From: Zygnema cylindricum
Taxonomy: Eukaryota > Streptophyta > Zygnematophyceae > Zygnematales > Zygnemataceae
NCBI GenBank assembly: GCA_037447655.1
Contig: JBBHKE010002665.1
Coordinates: 32,342-96,341 of the forward strand
Length of the DNA stretch: 64,000 bases
Reading direction: 5' to 3'
Shown: piece by piece, positions 52,600-63,877 of the stretch
How positions within the stretch are numbered: position 1 is the first letter of the stretch
Layout: every line of letters starts with the position of its first letter
Translations under genes and position numbers: made by a program
The notes under the pieces: model-generated
What the model saw: the letters and a program-made list of their open reading frames with translations, nothing else
Databases searched by the model: none
Told to the model about the DNA's origin: nothing

Positions 52600-53191
52600 A
52601 ATTATGTGGGCAATAGAGCCCATTGGATTTCATCTACAATACGATGCAAAGACATATGACATCACAAGAAGCTTCCTCGCCATCCCTTTTAGGGAGGTCT
52701 GCGTGCGTTTGCAGCAAACCCATTGATGTTGAGGGAATCCATTTACTTCGTTGCTCGAATGGGAGGGAAAGACATGTCGTACATGATTTGGTACGTCATG
52801 CCATTACACCACTAGCGCCGAGGTGGTCTACATCGCTAAACGTGAGGTTTCCAATATACTTCCACCTCGGCGCCAATCTAAGGGTTCTCGCAACCTTCAA
52901 GTTGACTTGGTTTTTTTTCATGTTGTTCTGAGGATGCTTGGTAATGTGGTCCTCACGAATCTGACTCGGACACAAATTCATCTCTCGCGGCTTCGGAGAC
53001 AGGTGTGGCGGCTCGGGACACAACGACTACAAAGGAAAAAGACTACGCTCACCGAGATCTATCGAGCCAGTTTGTCCCATTTGCAATGGGGATATTTAGA
53101 TCTTTGGACAAGTCCTTTGATAACTTCTTTTGCCAATGTGCGCGCCAAACGTTTAAATCTTGGGGTCCAAGGAATCCTCCACAGAGTCATT
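52600..53191 (+). pseudogene. RT-associated C-terminal ORF (non-LTR type), 5' part
   Basis: 52623-52931 gives CVCSKPIDVEGIHLLRCSNG followed by a His (VVHDLVRHAITPLA), the Cys/His block found after the RT domain of LINE-like elements. In other frames RDLSSQFVPFAMGIFRSLD and FFCQCARQTFKSW continue the same protein type. Frameshifts every 100-200 bp. Element C inserted at 53192, and the text goes on at 60237. Family assignment is from memory of such ORFs in green-lineage genomes. Confidence 0.5.
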
Positions 53192-54011
53192 TGTTCTTTT
53201 TGGAAACCTGTAGTCCTCTCTTTATCTTGTGTGTGAGAAAGATTTTCCAAACTTAATCATTTTTGTGCACAAGATGAATTATCCTATGCAGGATTTAATG
53301 TTGTATGAAACTCCGAAGGTAGTACACAAGTTCAGTACACTCTAGGCACACTTGTCGGTCCGTGAAGAAGTCAAGGTTGTTTGTTGTGACGACGAAGTAG
53401 AGTTCATTTGGGGACCTGATTTACACGTGGGGGTTCATCTTTGGTGATGAAAGAATGTACTGACGGCGGATGGCAGACAGAGTCCGCCGTCATTTTTTGG
53501 AAGAGAAATGCTGAGTGCGCCGTCATTTCAGCAGACGAACTTTGACCGCTTAGTATTTCATTTTTGCAACTGTCAGTTTTTAGGTTGATGTAAATATTTG
53601 TGTAGGGTTAACGGCGAGGTTTTGTTTTGATAAATTTTAGTGTACCGGTCGACAACAATAATTGTGGTACGGTGCGATAAGCTGTAGGTTCATTTATATA
53701 TGTAGGAATTCGAATATTTTTGGAGTTAGGAATTCCTTGTATGAAAAACTGCAAAGCAGTTTTTAGGAGATTTTTTATTACAAGATCATTGTGATCTTTG
53801 GGGAAAACCTTTTGAAATTTTGCATGTGGTATTTTTGTTGTATAATGTAAATTGTGGCAAATTTGCAGACTTATGTTTGGTTTGCATGAGGCTTCATTGT
53901 GAAGCTGGTTTTTCATGGGTTTTCGTGAGAGTTTCCTCTTTGTGTATTAAATATCATGGCAACTGGTGTTTTTTCTTCTTTTTATGGGGCACCAATTGTC
54001 TCAAGTGAACA
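53192..54011 (+). repeat. C 5' LTR
   Basis: 820 bp, TGTTCTTTTTGG ... AAGTGAACA. The gag ATG at 53955 (MATGVFSSFYGAP) lies inside the LTR. Confidence 0.88.
53464..53500. other. GC-rich hairpin followed by T-run in C LTR
   Basis: TGACGGCGGA and TCCGCCGTCA form a perfect 10-bp stem with a loop of about 13 nt, followed by TTTTTT. The 3' LTR equivalent (about 59685-59725) is decayed. Confidence 0.55.
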
Positions 54012-54026
54012 GGTCACGGGCCCACC
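54012..54026 (+). other. C primer binding site (half initiator tRNA-Met)
   Basis: GGTCACGGGCCCACC directly after the LTR; two changes from the B site GGTTATGGGCCCACC. Inside gag it encodes VTGPP, where B has VMGPP. Confidence 0.72.
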
Positions 54027-54359
54027 CTCACGCATATTGGTATTTAATGGGCAAAAGTTTCTATATTGGCCGGATTTGACTAAGTCTTACTTTGAAACAA
54101 GAAAAGTTATATGATATGGTTTTCGGGATTCTTCCGGATACGGATCCGGATTTTGAAAAGAATAATGATGATGCATTCCATGTTGTGAAATTACTCTTGT
54201 CAAAATATCTGAACATGACATATATCAATATCTCTACGCCTTTGAAATATGGAAGGCTTTGAAGGAATCTTATGTCCTAGCTAGTGAGAAAAATGAGGTT
54301 ATAACTAAAGCAAAATATGGGACTATAAGCATACCGGGGGTGATATGAATGTTGTTTTG
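54012..54359 (+). pseudogene. C gag, N-terminal part
   Basis: The frame from the LTR continues GPPSRILVFNGQKFLYWPDL, the same start as B gag (GPPSRVPIFNGTGFIYWESM). It runs with shifts to GGDMNVVLK at about 54355, where an LTR-like insertion begins. Confidence 0.68.
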
Positions 54360-55550
54360 AAAAGTTAGTTTTGTGCATACACGACATTTTGTGAGCACGC
54401 AACGTTTTGTATGTAACGTCTTGGATTTAATGTGGAGGTTCAAATAAATTCACGGATTGGGGGAGCAAACATACGAATAAAACTAAAGTGACTAATTGAG
54501 TGGCGTGAACAAGCATTGAGAAATGGACGGCGGATCGCTTCGCGATCCGATGTATTTTATTTGAAGTGCCTCTAAGTGTACGTCGCACGTACGGAATTGA
54601 TTACGGTTGTACGATTTTATTTCTACAAGAAAACAAGAATTTGCTTCGCGACAATCGTGGGATATTGGAGTACTCGCGCAGATTTTATTTGTATTTTTGT
54701 GACCACGTGGCATGACATCAAGGGTGCCAAAAAAGAGTGTCAAACTGCGGCCGCCGATATAGGCCGCCGTTAGTAGCTGGGACACAAAATCCGGTTTACC
54801 ACACGATATTGAATTTTGGACGTGCTAGATTCTTTGACGAGATTCGTGGAGTCTTGTTGACTTAATCATAATGACTCAGCATATGATTCTGTGAGATTAT
54901 GTGTAAATATTTGCAACATTCGTTTGTCTTATGTGTATTTGTTATTAGTGTCGATTTGCTCATTTTGACATACCTCGAAGTATTCGAGTATACTAACACT
55001 AATAAAGGTAGCTGGTAGATTGCATACGGCTGGTATGCCTATGTACATTCAGTAGTGAGCTCTAGTGTATAAGTATAGGACTTAGTCATTTTTTGGACTT
55101 AGGAACTTACTTTACCAAACATGTTTTTGGTCATATTTGGTATTTTCATCTGAGGATTGCTCCCAGATTTGTTGGCAAATTTATCTGAAATTTTGCATAT
55201 ATGATCCTCTTTGTTTTGTTAACATTTTAGCAGATTTTCAGGCCTAGTGTGTGCCTGATTTGTGTTTTACTTCATTGTGAAGTTGGTTTGATCAATCAAA
55301 GTTCTGAGAGACTGATTTTTTGCATCTTTGTCTAGATGGTGTGATAGTTCTGTTAGGTTTTTTTTTATGAAAATTTGTGGAAATACTTAAGTACCTAGAA
55401 ATAATCTATTTGTTTGGTTTCAGCTTATTTTGTTCATTTTGTAGAATTCTGAGTGGATTCAAAGTAGGCTATTTTTGGGGTAGTATGTGGTGCTTCAGAG
55501 GGTAAATCCATGGCTAGAAATGGCTATGGAAAACAATGAATACATAATGT
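54360..55550 (+). repeat. C2-like LTR segment inserted in C gag
   Basis: 55010-55330 aligns with the solo C2 LTR (GTGTATAAGTATAGGACTTAGT near 55067, then a GAAATTTTGCATAT block and the ...TTTTCAGG... end region). The outer edges do not match well and no target duplication was found. At 54531-54549 lies the palindrome CGGATCGC-TTC-GCGATCCG. Gag resumes at about 55557. Confidence 0.5.
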
Positions 55551-55556
55551 AATGGC

Positions 55557-56020
55557 TTGAAACTTCTATTGTCGGAAAATACATGTTTCTGGGGGAGTTT
55601 TCCTCCCTATGATCAAGCTATGATTCTAATGAGAGGGCTTCCGGCTGAATATAAAGAAGCTGTCGAACAGTTAAAGAGGTTAGAGAAAAGCAAATGGAAT
55701 ATAGTTGTAACTAAAGCTTATATCTTAGAGGAAGTGGCCACTTAAATAAGCTTAAATGGTGGACAGCCAGCGGTAGCTTACAATGCTCAGACATATAAGC
55801 CGGTTGGATTCTCCGGAAATAGGAACTTTACCCCTATTCCGAATTATAAGCATTATGATAGGTGTGTCTATTTCTTTGGTCAAGGTCATGTTTTCCGGCT
55901 GTGTCCTACATTTATAAAAGCGTGTGAAAAAGGAATTTATTGTGCGGGATAGAAGGTGCGGTCAGAGGATTCACCATCAAAAGTGTAGCCATCAAAACTG
56001 CCTGTAAAAACGCGACATTC
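55557..56020 (+). pseudogene. C gag, C-terminal part
   Basis: FPPYDQAMILMRGLPAEYKE and SKWNIVVTKAYILEE fit the copia gag core. The zinc knuckle near 55860-55905 reads CVYFFGQGHVFRLC, with Phe for the second Cys. Confidence 0.68.
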
Positions 56021-56021
56021 T

Positions 56022-57480
56022 TTGCAATCGATGAGACGTCACAAGACGAACCGACGGCGAAAAAAAAACGATGTGGTCAGATTTTTGCAATCGGATGATG
56101 ATGAGTTCTTTGCTCTTTCAAATGATCTCATGGAGGGACCTCAAGAGAACGAGTGGATTATGGACTCCGGATGCTCTTCCCTCATGTGCGACAACTGGGC
56201 TTACTTCAAAACCCTTACTCCAATTCCCACTAGCTGGATTTAATATGCGGATGACACAGGTGTGGAGGCTATGGCAAAGGGAAGTGTGGAGTTAGCTTGT
56301 GACATTAATGGTCAAGTTGTGAAAAAGACCTTATATGATGCTCTCTATATTCCAAAGTTTAAGAAAAGCCACTTCGGTTGCCGAAATGAAAGGATTTGAA
56401 ATTTTTCAAAAAAAATGGTAAAAAGGTAACAAGCAAAGATGGGAGAGTAGCTTTGGTAGGAACTAGAGGCCCAAAATTGTTGTACTTGATGGATTTGGCT
56501 AGCGAAATTGACTTTGCATACTCTAGTGTCTTTTCGGAAAATGTTTTGTGGCATAAGAGGCTCGGTCATGTTCATCCTGAGAGGCTTGATAAAATGGTAA
56601 AACAAAATATGATAGATGGTGTTAACTTAGGACAAAAAGACTCTTATGTATGTGATGGGTGTGCTGTGGGAAAGCTTCATAAGTTGCCTCTATTTCAGAC
56701 TGCGGATAACCGAGCCACGGATTTACTTCAAATTATTCACTTGGATGTGTCCGGATCGTCAAAATTCCCTTCCTTCAGTGGCAGCCGGTTTTTGGTCACT
56801 TTTACCAATGATTTGTCAAGATATAACAAAGTTTACTTCAAGAAGGATAAGAGTGATGTGCTCACTCACTTCAAGCATTTTCAGGTTTGGGCAGAAAAGC
56901 TTCATTGGAAACCGATCCTCTCCCTTTGGTTCGACAACGGAGGGGAATGTATTTCTCATGCATTTTTGGACAATTTAAAATAAAAGGGTATTTTTCGGCA
57001 ATTTACAGTTCCTTATACTCTGGAGCAAAATGGAGGTTCGGAGAGACTCAACCGAACTCTGACAGAAATTGCAAAATCTATGTTGCTAGATTAAGAGATA
57101 GATTTCAAAGTTTGGGGTAAGGCTTTCTCTTGTGCTTCATATATTAGAAATAGAAAAGAAACTCGAGCTGTAGAAGGGAAAAGACCGTATGAAGTGTGGA
57201 CTGGAAGAAAGCCTAATGTTAGTCATTTTTGAGTTTTTGGTAGTAAATATAGTATTTTGGATAATCTTCCTATATCCAAGCTTAGTCCGAAATTGGTTCT
57301 CGAAATTTTTATGGGATATCATGATGAGTCCGTGGGCTATAGACTATGCAATACGAATAAGAAAAATCTTCAAGTTGTTAAGAATATTCAGGTTAAGAAA
57401 GAGATTCAATCGGTTGATGTTTTTTGGCATGACAGACCTTGTGAAAAATGCCAAAATCCAAAAATATGTAGTTTTTGAAA
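56022..57480 (+). pseudogene. C protease and integrase
   Basis: Protease WIMDSGCSSLMC (56154-56190). Piece 56396-56983: GAG-pre-integrase LWHKRLGHVHPERLDKM, CDGCAVGKLHKLP, integrase Asp in HLDVSGSS and Asp in FDNGGECIS. The Glu motif EQNGGSERLNRTL follows in another frame at about 57025-57065. The C-terminal integrase (PYEVWTGRKPNVSHF) is near 57190. Several frameshifts. Confidence 0.82.
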
Positions 57481-57667
57481 GCATTCCTTTTACCTATTCC
57501 ACCACCTCTTTCTCATCTGTCGGTAACCCAACAACTCTTATTCCTACTCCAGACACTCCGGTTGGTCCACTTGTCCATGATACTCGACCTCCACCTCCTC
57601 CTCCTCCTCGCCGGCTACGTACGGATACAATAGTTCCAGCCTCAGATTTTCCGGGGGAAGAAGGCAA

Positions 57668-57859
57668 AGAAATAGGCTGCGAGGTGAACCGGTCAAGCAT
57701 GCTCTATTTTCTAACAGCACGATTGAACATGTCATAATACAAGAGGCTTTTTCAGCTCCGAAAAAAAATAGGCTGCGAGGTGAACCGGTCAAGCATGCTC
57801 TATTTTCTAACAGCACGATTGAACATGTCATAATACAAGAGGCTTTTTCAGCTCCGAAA
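57668..57859 (+). repeat. 96-bp tandem duplication in C
   Basis: Two near-identical 96-bp units (GGCTGCGAGG at 57675 and 57771), 32 codons each, in the linker before RT. Period is a multiple of three. Confidence 0.88.
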
Positions 57860-57889
57860 AAATATCAATGGATCTCCGCGGTGAATGAT

Positions 57890-58650
57890 GAAATGTGATT
57901 GACAATGGAGCCTCAAACTTGGGAGCTTGTGGAGCTTCCGCCGGATCGAAAGGCCATCGGTTGTAATTCGATCTTTATAGTTAACTTGAATCCGGATAAT
58001 TCTATTGAAAAATATAAATCTAGGCTTGTTGCAAAAGGCTATAGTCAAAAGGAGGGAATTGAATATGAAGAGACTATTTTCCGGTTGTCCGGTTTCGAAT
58101 AGTAAGAATTTTATTCTTTAGCGGCCATTGAGGATATGGAATTTCATCAAATGGATGTTAGCACTTCTTTCTTGTATGGCGATTTAGAGCAAGTGATTTA
58201 CATGAACCAGCTTGAAATGTATGAAGAGACCGGAAAAGAAAATCTGGTTTGTCAGCACTTGAAATCCTTGTACTGTCTTAAACAGGCTCCCTCTTAGTGG
58301 AATCTGAAACTAGATGAGTTTCTAAACGGTCTTCGATTTGTGAAGATTAGCTTAGAGCACTCAGTCTATACTATAGAACATGAAGATAGGATTATTCACA
58401 TTGCGGTGTATGTAGATGACTTGCTGATACTGAGTAAGTCATTAAATGAGATTAGCAAAATAAACGCAGCCTTTAACTCAAGATTTGAGTTGAAAGATAT
58501 AGGGGAGGCAAAGTATATTTTTGGAATTCAAGTAGAAAGGGATAGAGATAGTAGATATCTATCTAACGCAGTGGAAAGCAATAGGGAATGTGTTGGAAAA
58601 GTTTGGCATGGCAGAGGCAAAGGGAAGTGCCACTCCCATGGAATTTAAGT
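57890..58650 (+). pseudogene. C reverse transcriptase
   Basis: EPQTWELVELPPDRKAIGC, NPDNSIEKYKSRLVAKGYSQ, then (shifted) HQMDVSTSFLYGDLE and LKSLYCLKQAPS-stop. The YVDD motif is in IAVYVDDLLIL near 58405-58435, then GIQVERDRDSRYL. Stops at 58100 and 58297. Confidence 0.83.
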
Positions 58651-58739
58651 AAAAAATGAAAGGCATGGAGACCAATAGAGAAATCATTTTCGATGACACT
58701 TTGGAATCAAGGGATGCAGATTTTATAGCCACCATTCGA

Positions 58740-59395
58740 TACCGGCAGATTGTCGGCAACCTAATCTACTTGAGTAACTAAGGAAGGCAGGACATTGCGG
58801 CAGCAGTTGGTGTTTTGAGCCGGAGTTTACAGAATTTGAGGAAATCGGATTGGGAGGCAGCAAAGAGGGTTCTTCGGTACCTTGCAGGGACACGGAATCT
58901 TCGACTTACTCTCGGTGGAGATGAAGTCAAAATTCAGACTTGGACTGATGCTAGCCACGGAGACATGCCAAGCCGCCGTTTCACTACCAGGTTCATTTTG
59001 AAGATTGGAAGTGGAACATGCAGCTGGAGCAACAAGCTATAAAAGGTAACACCTTAGTCTACATTGGAGGTTGAATATATGGCGACAAGTTCAGTTGTCA
59101 ACGAGTTTCTGTGGGTAAATTCTCTCTTTCAAGAACTTCATTTTATGCAATCTATACCTTAAATAATAAGGCGTGACAACCAGACAGCTATTGCGATTGC
59201 ATCTAACCTGAGCCATCATTTCAAAAACAAGCACATTGATATCCAGTTGCATTTTGTGAGAGAGAAGTTGATGAAAAGAATTTTGAAACTCAGTTCTCTG
59301 TTGGATGAGAAGACGATAGCACTAATGATAATTAAGCCTTTACAGACACCTAAATTGAAGTTTTGTAGAGAGGAATGTGGACTTAGTGGCAGAGA
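58740..59395 (+). pseudogene. C RNase H
   Basis: SRSLQNLRKSDWEAAKRVLRYL, WTDASHGDMPSRRFTTRFIL and CSWSNKL, then (after stops) the DNQTAIAIASNLSHHF block near 59180-59225 and the terminal LQTPKLKFCREECGL near 59341-59385. The polypurine tract TTTAGGGGAG precedes the LTR. Confidence 0.83.
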
Positions 59396-59416
59396 GAGTC
59401 TAAAGGTTTAGGGGAG

Positions 59417-60236
59417 TGTTGTTTTTGGAAACCTTTAGTCCTCTCTATATCTCGTGTGTGAGAAAGAGATTCTGAACTTAGTCATTTTAGTGTACTGGAT
59501 GAATTGTCGTAGACAAGACTTAGTGTTGTATGTAACTCCGAAAGGAGTACACAGATTTTGTACACTCTAGGCACACGTGTCTGTCCGTGAGGAAGTCAAG
59601 AATGTTTGTTCCGGACGACGAAATATAGTTCATTTGGGGAACGGATTTAAACGTGGAGGTTTATCTTTGGTGATAAAAAAATGTGCGGACGGCAGACAGA
59701 ATCCACCGTCATTTTTTGGAAGAGAAATATTGATTGCGTCGTCATTTCAGCGGACAAACTTTGACTGCTTACTATTTCATTTAACCGGGTGTCAGTTTTT
59801 AGGTTGATGTAAACATTTGTGTATGGTTGACGGCGGGGTTTTGTTCTGATAAAGTTTAGTGTACCAGTCAAACACAGTAATTCTGGTACGGTTTGATCAG
59901 CTGTAGGCTCACTTGAATATGTATGACTTCAAATATTTTTGGAGTTAGGAATTCCTTGTATTAAAAACTGCAAAGTAATTTTTGGAGGATTTTTGATTTT
60001 TAAGATCATTGTGATCTTTGGGAAAAACCTTGTGGAATTTTGCATGTGATATCTTTGTTTTATAATCTATATTGAGCCAAATTTTTAGACCTAGGGTGTC
60101 TCTGGTTTGCTTAGAAATTCGTTGTGAAGTTGGTCTTTTGTGGGTTTTCGTGAGAGTTTCCTCTTTGTGTATTAAATATCATGGCAACTGGTGCTTCTTC
60201 TTATTTTTCTATGGCACCGGTTGTCTCAATTCAACA
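59417..60236 (+). repeat. C 3' LTR
   Basis: 820 bp, TGTTGTTTTTGG ... AATTCAACA. Clearly more diverged from its partner than the B pair, so C is older. Confidence 0.88.
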
Positions 60237-60390
60237 TCGTTTGGTTGCGTTCTAGCGTCAACGTTTCTCAATTGCACTTCATCGGGCGTAAGTTGCGCCT
60301 CTTCTCCCGCGTAGCAAACTAGCCGATGACAAACGAGGCCTTCTTGATATTCCACCGTCACATCCATGATTTCCGTGGTGGTGGACCTTA
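60237..60390 (+). pseudogene. RT-associated ORF, continuation after element C
   Basis: Past the duplication the text reads RQRFSIALHRA in one frame, the usual continuation of the ORF at 52600-53191 (a short basic C-terminal helix). Degenerate. Confidence 0.4.
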
Positions 60391-61489
60391 ACATATCTAT
60401 GGGTAGAATAGTCTAGGTTTTTCATTTTGCAGGCTGTCTAACTGTGGTATTGTTTTGTTTTGGATTTTGCTTTTGTTGGTATTGTTTTGTTTCTTTTCAA
60501 TTTTTTCTTTCTTGTGACTCATGTAGTCTCTAAATGTTTCTTTTTCAGTTTTACCCTTTTTGTACACAGATGGTTTTGCCATCGCAATTTTTGCAATAAA
60601 GACTTTTCCATATATTGTAGAACTTTACAACAAAACATCATCATTGACAACGTATAAAATTGTAACAAACTTCAGTAACCATTTCATTTTTGGCATTGTA
60701 GACACTTGAAAAGCGTGTACCGAGAATTCTCGCTAAAATAATGTAGGTTGGTTAAGTTAGGATTACATGGTTCACACCATAATGTTGTGCATCTCATCGA
60801 TTTTTTACGACAAAGCACAATTTTTATAAGATTATATTGCACTATAGTATAGCGCAAAGTGCACTCTTTGATACGATGTCGTTGGACAAATTAAGCCCAC
60901 CTATGGTTAAATTCGGGTGTCACCCCGTGTAATCATAATTTAGCGAACTAATCTTGTCTTATAACAAAGATTTTCCGTACACGGTTTTCAAGTGTCCCAA
61001 TGCACAAAAACGAAACCGTTACTTATATTTGTGGCGATTGTATATATCGACATTGCCCATGGCGGTTGTAAATGTCTATAGTCTATGTTGTTACACCATA
61101 TTTTTTGAAACTGCTGTTGACATTGCATGTCTTTGCGTGACATTGTAGATGTAAAACCTTTTAACCTTGTGTTGCTTATAGTTGGTGAAAATGCCTTTGC
61201 CTTTTGCATCTCCAGTCGAGTCACAGCGAAATGACATTGAATTCTGAAGACTCTTGAAAATAAAATACGAGCTAGATGCTAACAGAAAAAAAAGCAAGTC
61301 GTTTCTCCCCACCTAAAAATGTTGAAAACAACTAGATCATGCAAAGTTGATTACTTTTTTGTGGTCCGTTAATACTTTACTTAAAAAACATCTCCGATAC
61401 ATTTTAAGGTAAAGTGTGCAAATGAAGTTGCATGATGTGGCCATTGGTAGAGAAACATAAGACGTTAAATATAATACATTTTAAGCTTG
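60391..61489. other. AT-rich region without recognised gene
   Basis: No frame, RNA gene or repeat edge could be supported. Confidence 0.45.
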
Positions 61490-62155
61490 TAGCAGACCCA
61501 CTTCTTTCCCTTTTCTCGCCATCTTTCTCTCCCTCTACCTCACCCTCTATTTCTCCCTCTCTCCCTCCCTCTCCCCTCTCTCACTCTCTTCCCCTCCCTC
61601 CATATCTCCCATTTTCTCCCACACACCTCTTTATCTCATTTTTGCTCTTTTTTTTCCCATTCCTTTTCACTCTACCTCTCCTTCTCCATCTCCTTCTCTC
61701 CCACCCTCACCCTCGCTCTCACCCTTGCCTTCTCCACTTTGTCACCGTCTCCCTCTTCCTTTTTCTCACCTCTCCCTTTTTATTTTGCTCTCCCTATCAC
61801 TCTCCCTCTCCTTTTTCATCTCCCTTTTACTTTCCTTGTACCTTTCCCTTACCCTTCACCTACCTTTACCTCCTTGTCTCTCTCCCTCTCTCTTCCCCCC
61901 TCTCAATCTCCGTCTCTTCTCCTCACATATGCCTCGGCCTCTTCCTCTCTTTCTCCTTCTCCCTCTCCCTCTTCCCCCCCTCTCCCACTCCATCTCCCTA
62001 TCTATCTCCCGCTCCCTCTCCCTCTCGCTCTAACTCTCCCACTCCCTATCTTTATCCCTATGTGTTTCCCTCTCTCCCTCTTTCTACGATTTAGTATTCT
62101 TCTCCCACTCTCTCTCCATCTCTCTCTCCTTTGCTCTTACTCTAGCCCCTTTGCC
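61490..62155 (+). repeat. Pyrimidine-rich (CCCTCT/CTTT) low-complexity tract
   Basis: About 660 bp almost entirely C and T on the plus strand. Long open frames here (Ser/Pro/Leu) are by-products of the composition. It abuts the satellite. Confidence 0.9.
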
Positions 62156-62159
62156 TCGT

Positions 62160-63877
62160 GTTATAAACATGGTTCGGAGTTTATTTTACCTCTTTTAGTG
62201 ACTGCGAACAATAATTGTTGTTTGTTAATATATCTATGTTAGCGCAAACTCAGTTTTGTTTAAAAAACATGGTTTAGGGTTTTTTTTTAATATTTTTGTG
62301 AGTGTAAACAATATAACTTGTTTGTTACCACTATTGTTGTTATCGCAAACACAAACTTGTGTTATAAACATGGTTTGGAGTTTATTTTACCTCTTTTTAT
62401 GACCGCGAACAATAGACGTTGTCTGTTTCAATTATCTTTGTTAGGGCAAAATCTAATTTGTGTAAGAAACATGGTTAAGGGTTTTGTTTAAATATTTTTG
62501 TGAGTGTTAACAATATAAAGTGTTTGTTACCATTATTGTTGTTATCGCAAACACAAACATGTGTTATAAAAATGGTTCAAAGTTTATTCTACCTCTTTTT
62601 GTGACCGTGAACAATAAACTTTATTTGTTACAAATATCTTTGTTAACACAAACTCAAATTTGAGTTACAAACATTATTTAGGGTTTTTTTTAATAATTTT
62701 TGTAAGCGTTAACAATATAAAGTGTTTGTTACCACTATTGCTGTTAGCGCAAACATAAAATTGTGTTAAAAATATGGTACGGATATTTTTTTACCTCTCT
62801 TTGTCACTGTAAACAATAAACGTTGTTTGATACAAATATATTTGTTAAGACAAACTCAAATTTGTGTTAAAATCATGGTTTAGGGTTTTGTTTAAATATA
62901 TATGTGAGCGTTAACAATATAAAGTGTTTGTTACCACTATTGGTGTTAGGGCAAACATAAACTTGTGATAAAAATATGGTTCGGATATTTTTTTACCTCT
63001 TTTTGTGACCGCAAACAAAAAGCATTGTTTGTGACAAAGAACTTTGTTAGGGCAAACTCAAATTTGTGTTAGAAACATGGCTTACGGTTTTAATAAAATA
63101 CTTTTGTGAGTGTTAACAACATAAAGGGTTTGTTACCACTATTCTTGTTAGCGCAAACACAAATTTGTGTTATAAACATGGTTCGGAGTTTATTTTACCT
63201 CTTTTTGTGACCGCGAACGATAAATGTTGTTTCTTACAAATATCTTTGTTAGCGCAAACTCAATTTTGTGTTAGAAACATGGTATAGGGTTTTTTTTAAC
63301 TATTTTTGTGAGCGTTAACAACATAAAGTGATTGTTTTAAATATTGTTGTTATTGCAAACACAAACTTGTGTTAAAAACATGGTTCAAATTTTTTTTTAC
63401 CTCTTTTTCTGACCGCATACAATAAACCTTGTTTGTTACAAATATCTTTGTTAAAGCAAACTCATATTTGTGTAAGAAACATGGTTGAGGGTTTTTTTAA
63501 AATATTTTGTGAGCATTAACAATATAAAGTGTTTGTTAGAACTATTGTTGTTAGCGTAAACTCAAATTTGTGTTATAAACATGGTTCTGATTTATTTTAC
63601 ATCTTTTTGTGACAGCGAAAAGTAAAAGTTTTTTGTTAGAAAGATCTTTGTTAACAAAAACTCAACTTTGTGTTAGAAACATGGTTTAGGGTTTTTTTTA
63701 ACTATTTTTGTGAGCGTTAACAATATAAATAGTTTGTTACCACTATTGTTGTTAGCGCAAACACAAACTTGTGTTATAAACATGGTTCAAAGTTTACTTT
63801 GTGAAAGCGAACAATAAACGTTGTTTGTTACAAATATCTTTATTAGCGCAAACTCAAAAATGTGTTAGAAACATGGT
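62160..63877. repeat. Satellite, about 202-bp period, dimer of about 101-bp monomers
   Basis: The anchor GTTATAAACATGG (or variants) recurs at 62160, 62361, 62563, 62765, 62967, 63169, 63371, 63572 and 63773, giving spacings of 201 or 202. Between anchors a related half-unit starts GTTAGAAACATGG, so the repeat is a two-monomer higher-order unit, about 8.5 copies. GTTTGTTAC and GCAAAC(A/T)C blocks recur in each half. Confidence 0.93.

Larger units (their letters stand above)
53192..60236 (+). mobile_element. C: complete but degenerate Ty1/copia element
   Basis: 7045 bp, two 820-bp LTRs (53192-54011 and 59417-60236). Flanks TCATT (53187-53191) and TCGTT (60237-60241) are a target duplication with one change. 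Copia gene order on the plus strand. It contains a further LTR-like insertion in gag and a 96-bp tandem duplication before RT. Confidence 0.9.

Noticed and set aside
53464-53500. Bacterial rho-independent terminator
   Set aside because: It fits in shape, but it lies in the LTR of a eukaryotic copia element; listed only as a hairpin.
61432-62242. Three long open frames rich in Ser, Pro and Leu
   Set aside because: They come from the pyrimidine-rich tract. Any frame of such sequence stays open, and no domain or start context supports a gene.
62160-63877. CRISPR-like array
   Set aside because: The whole 202-bp unit repeats; there are no short repeats with unique spacers, and the context is a plant-type nuclear genome.
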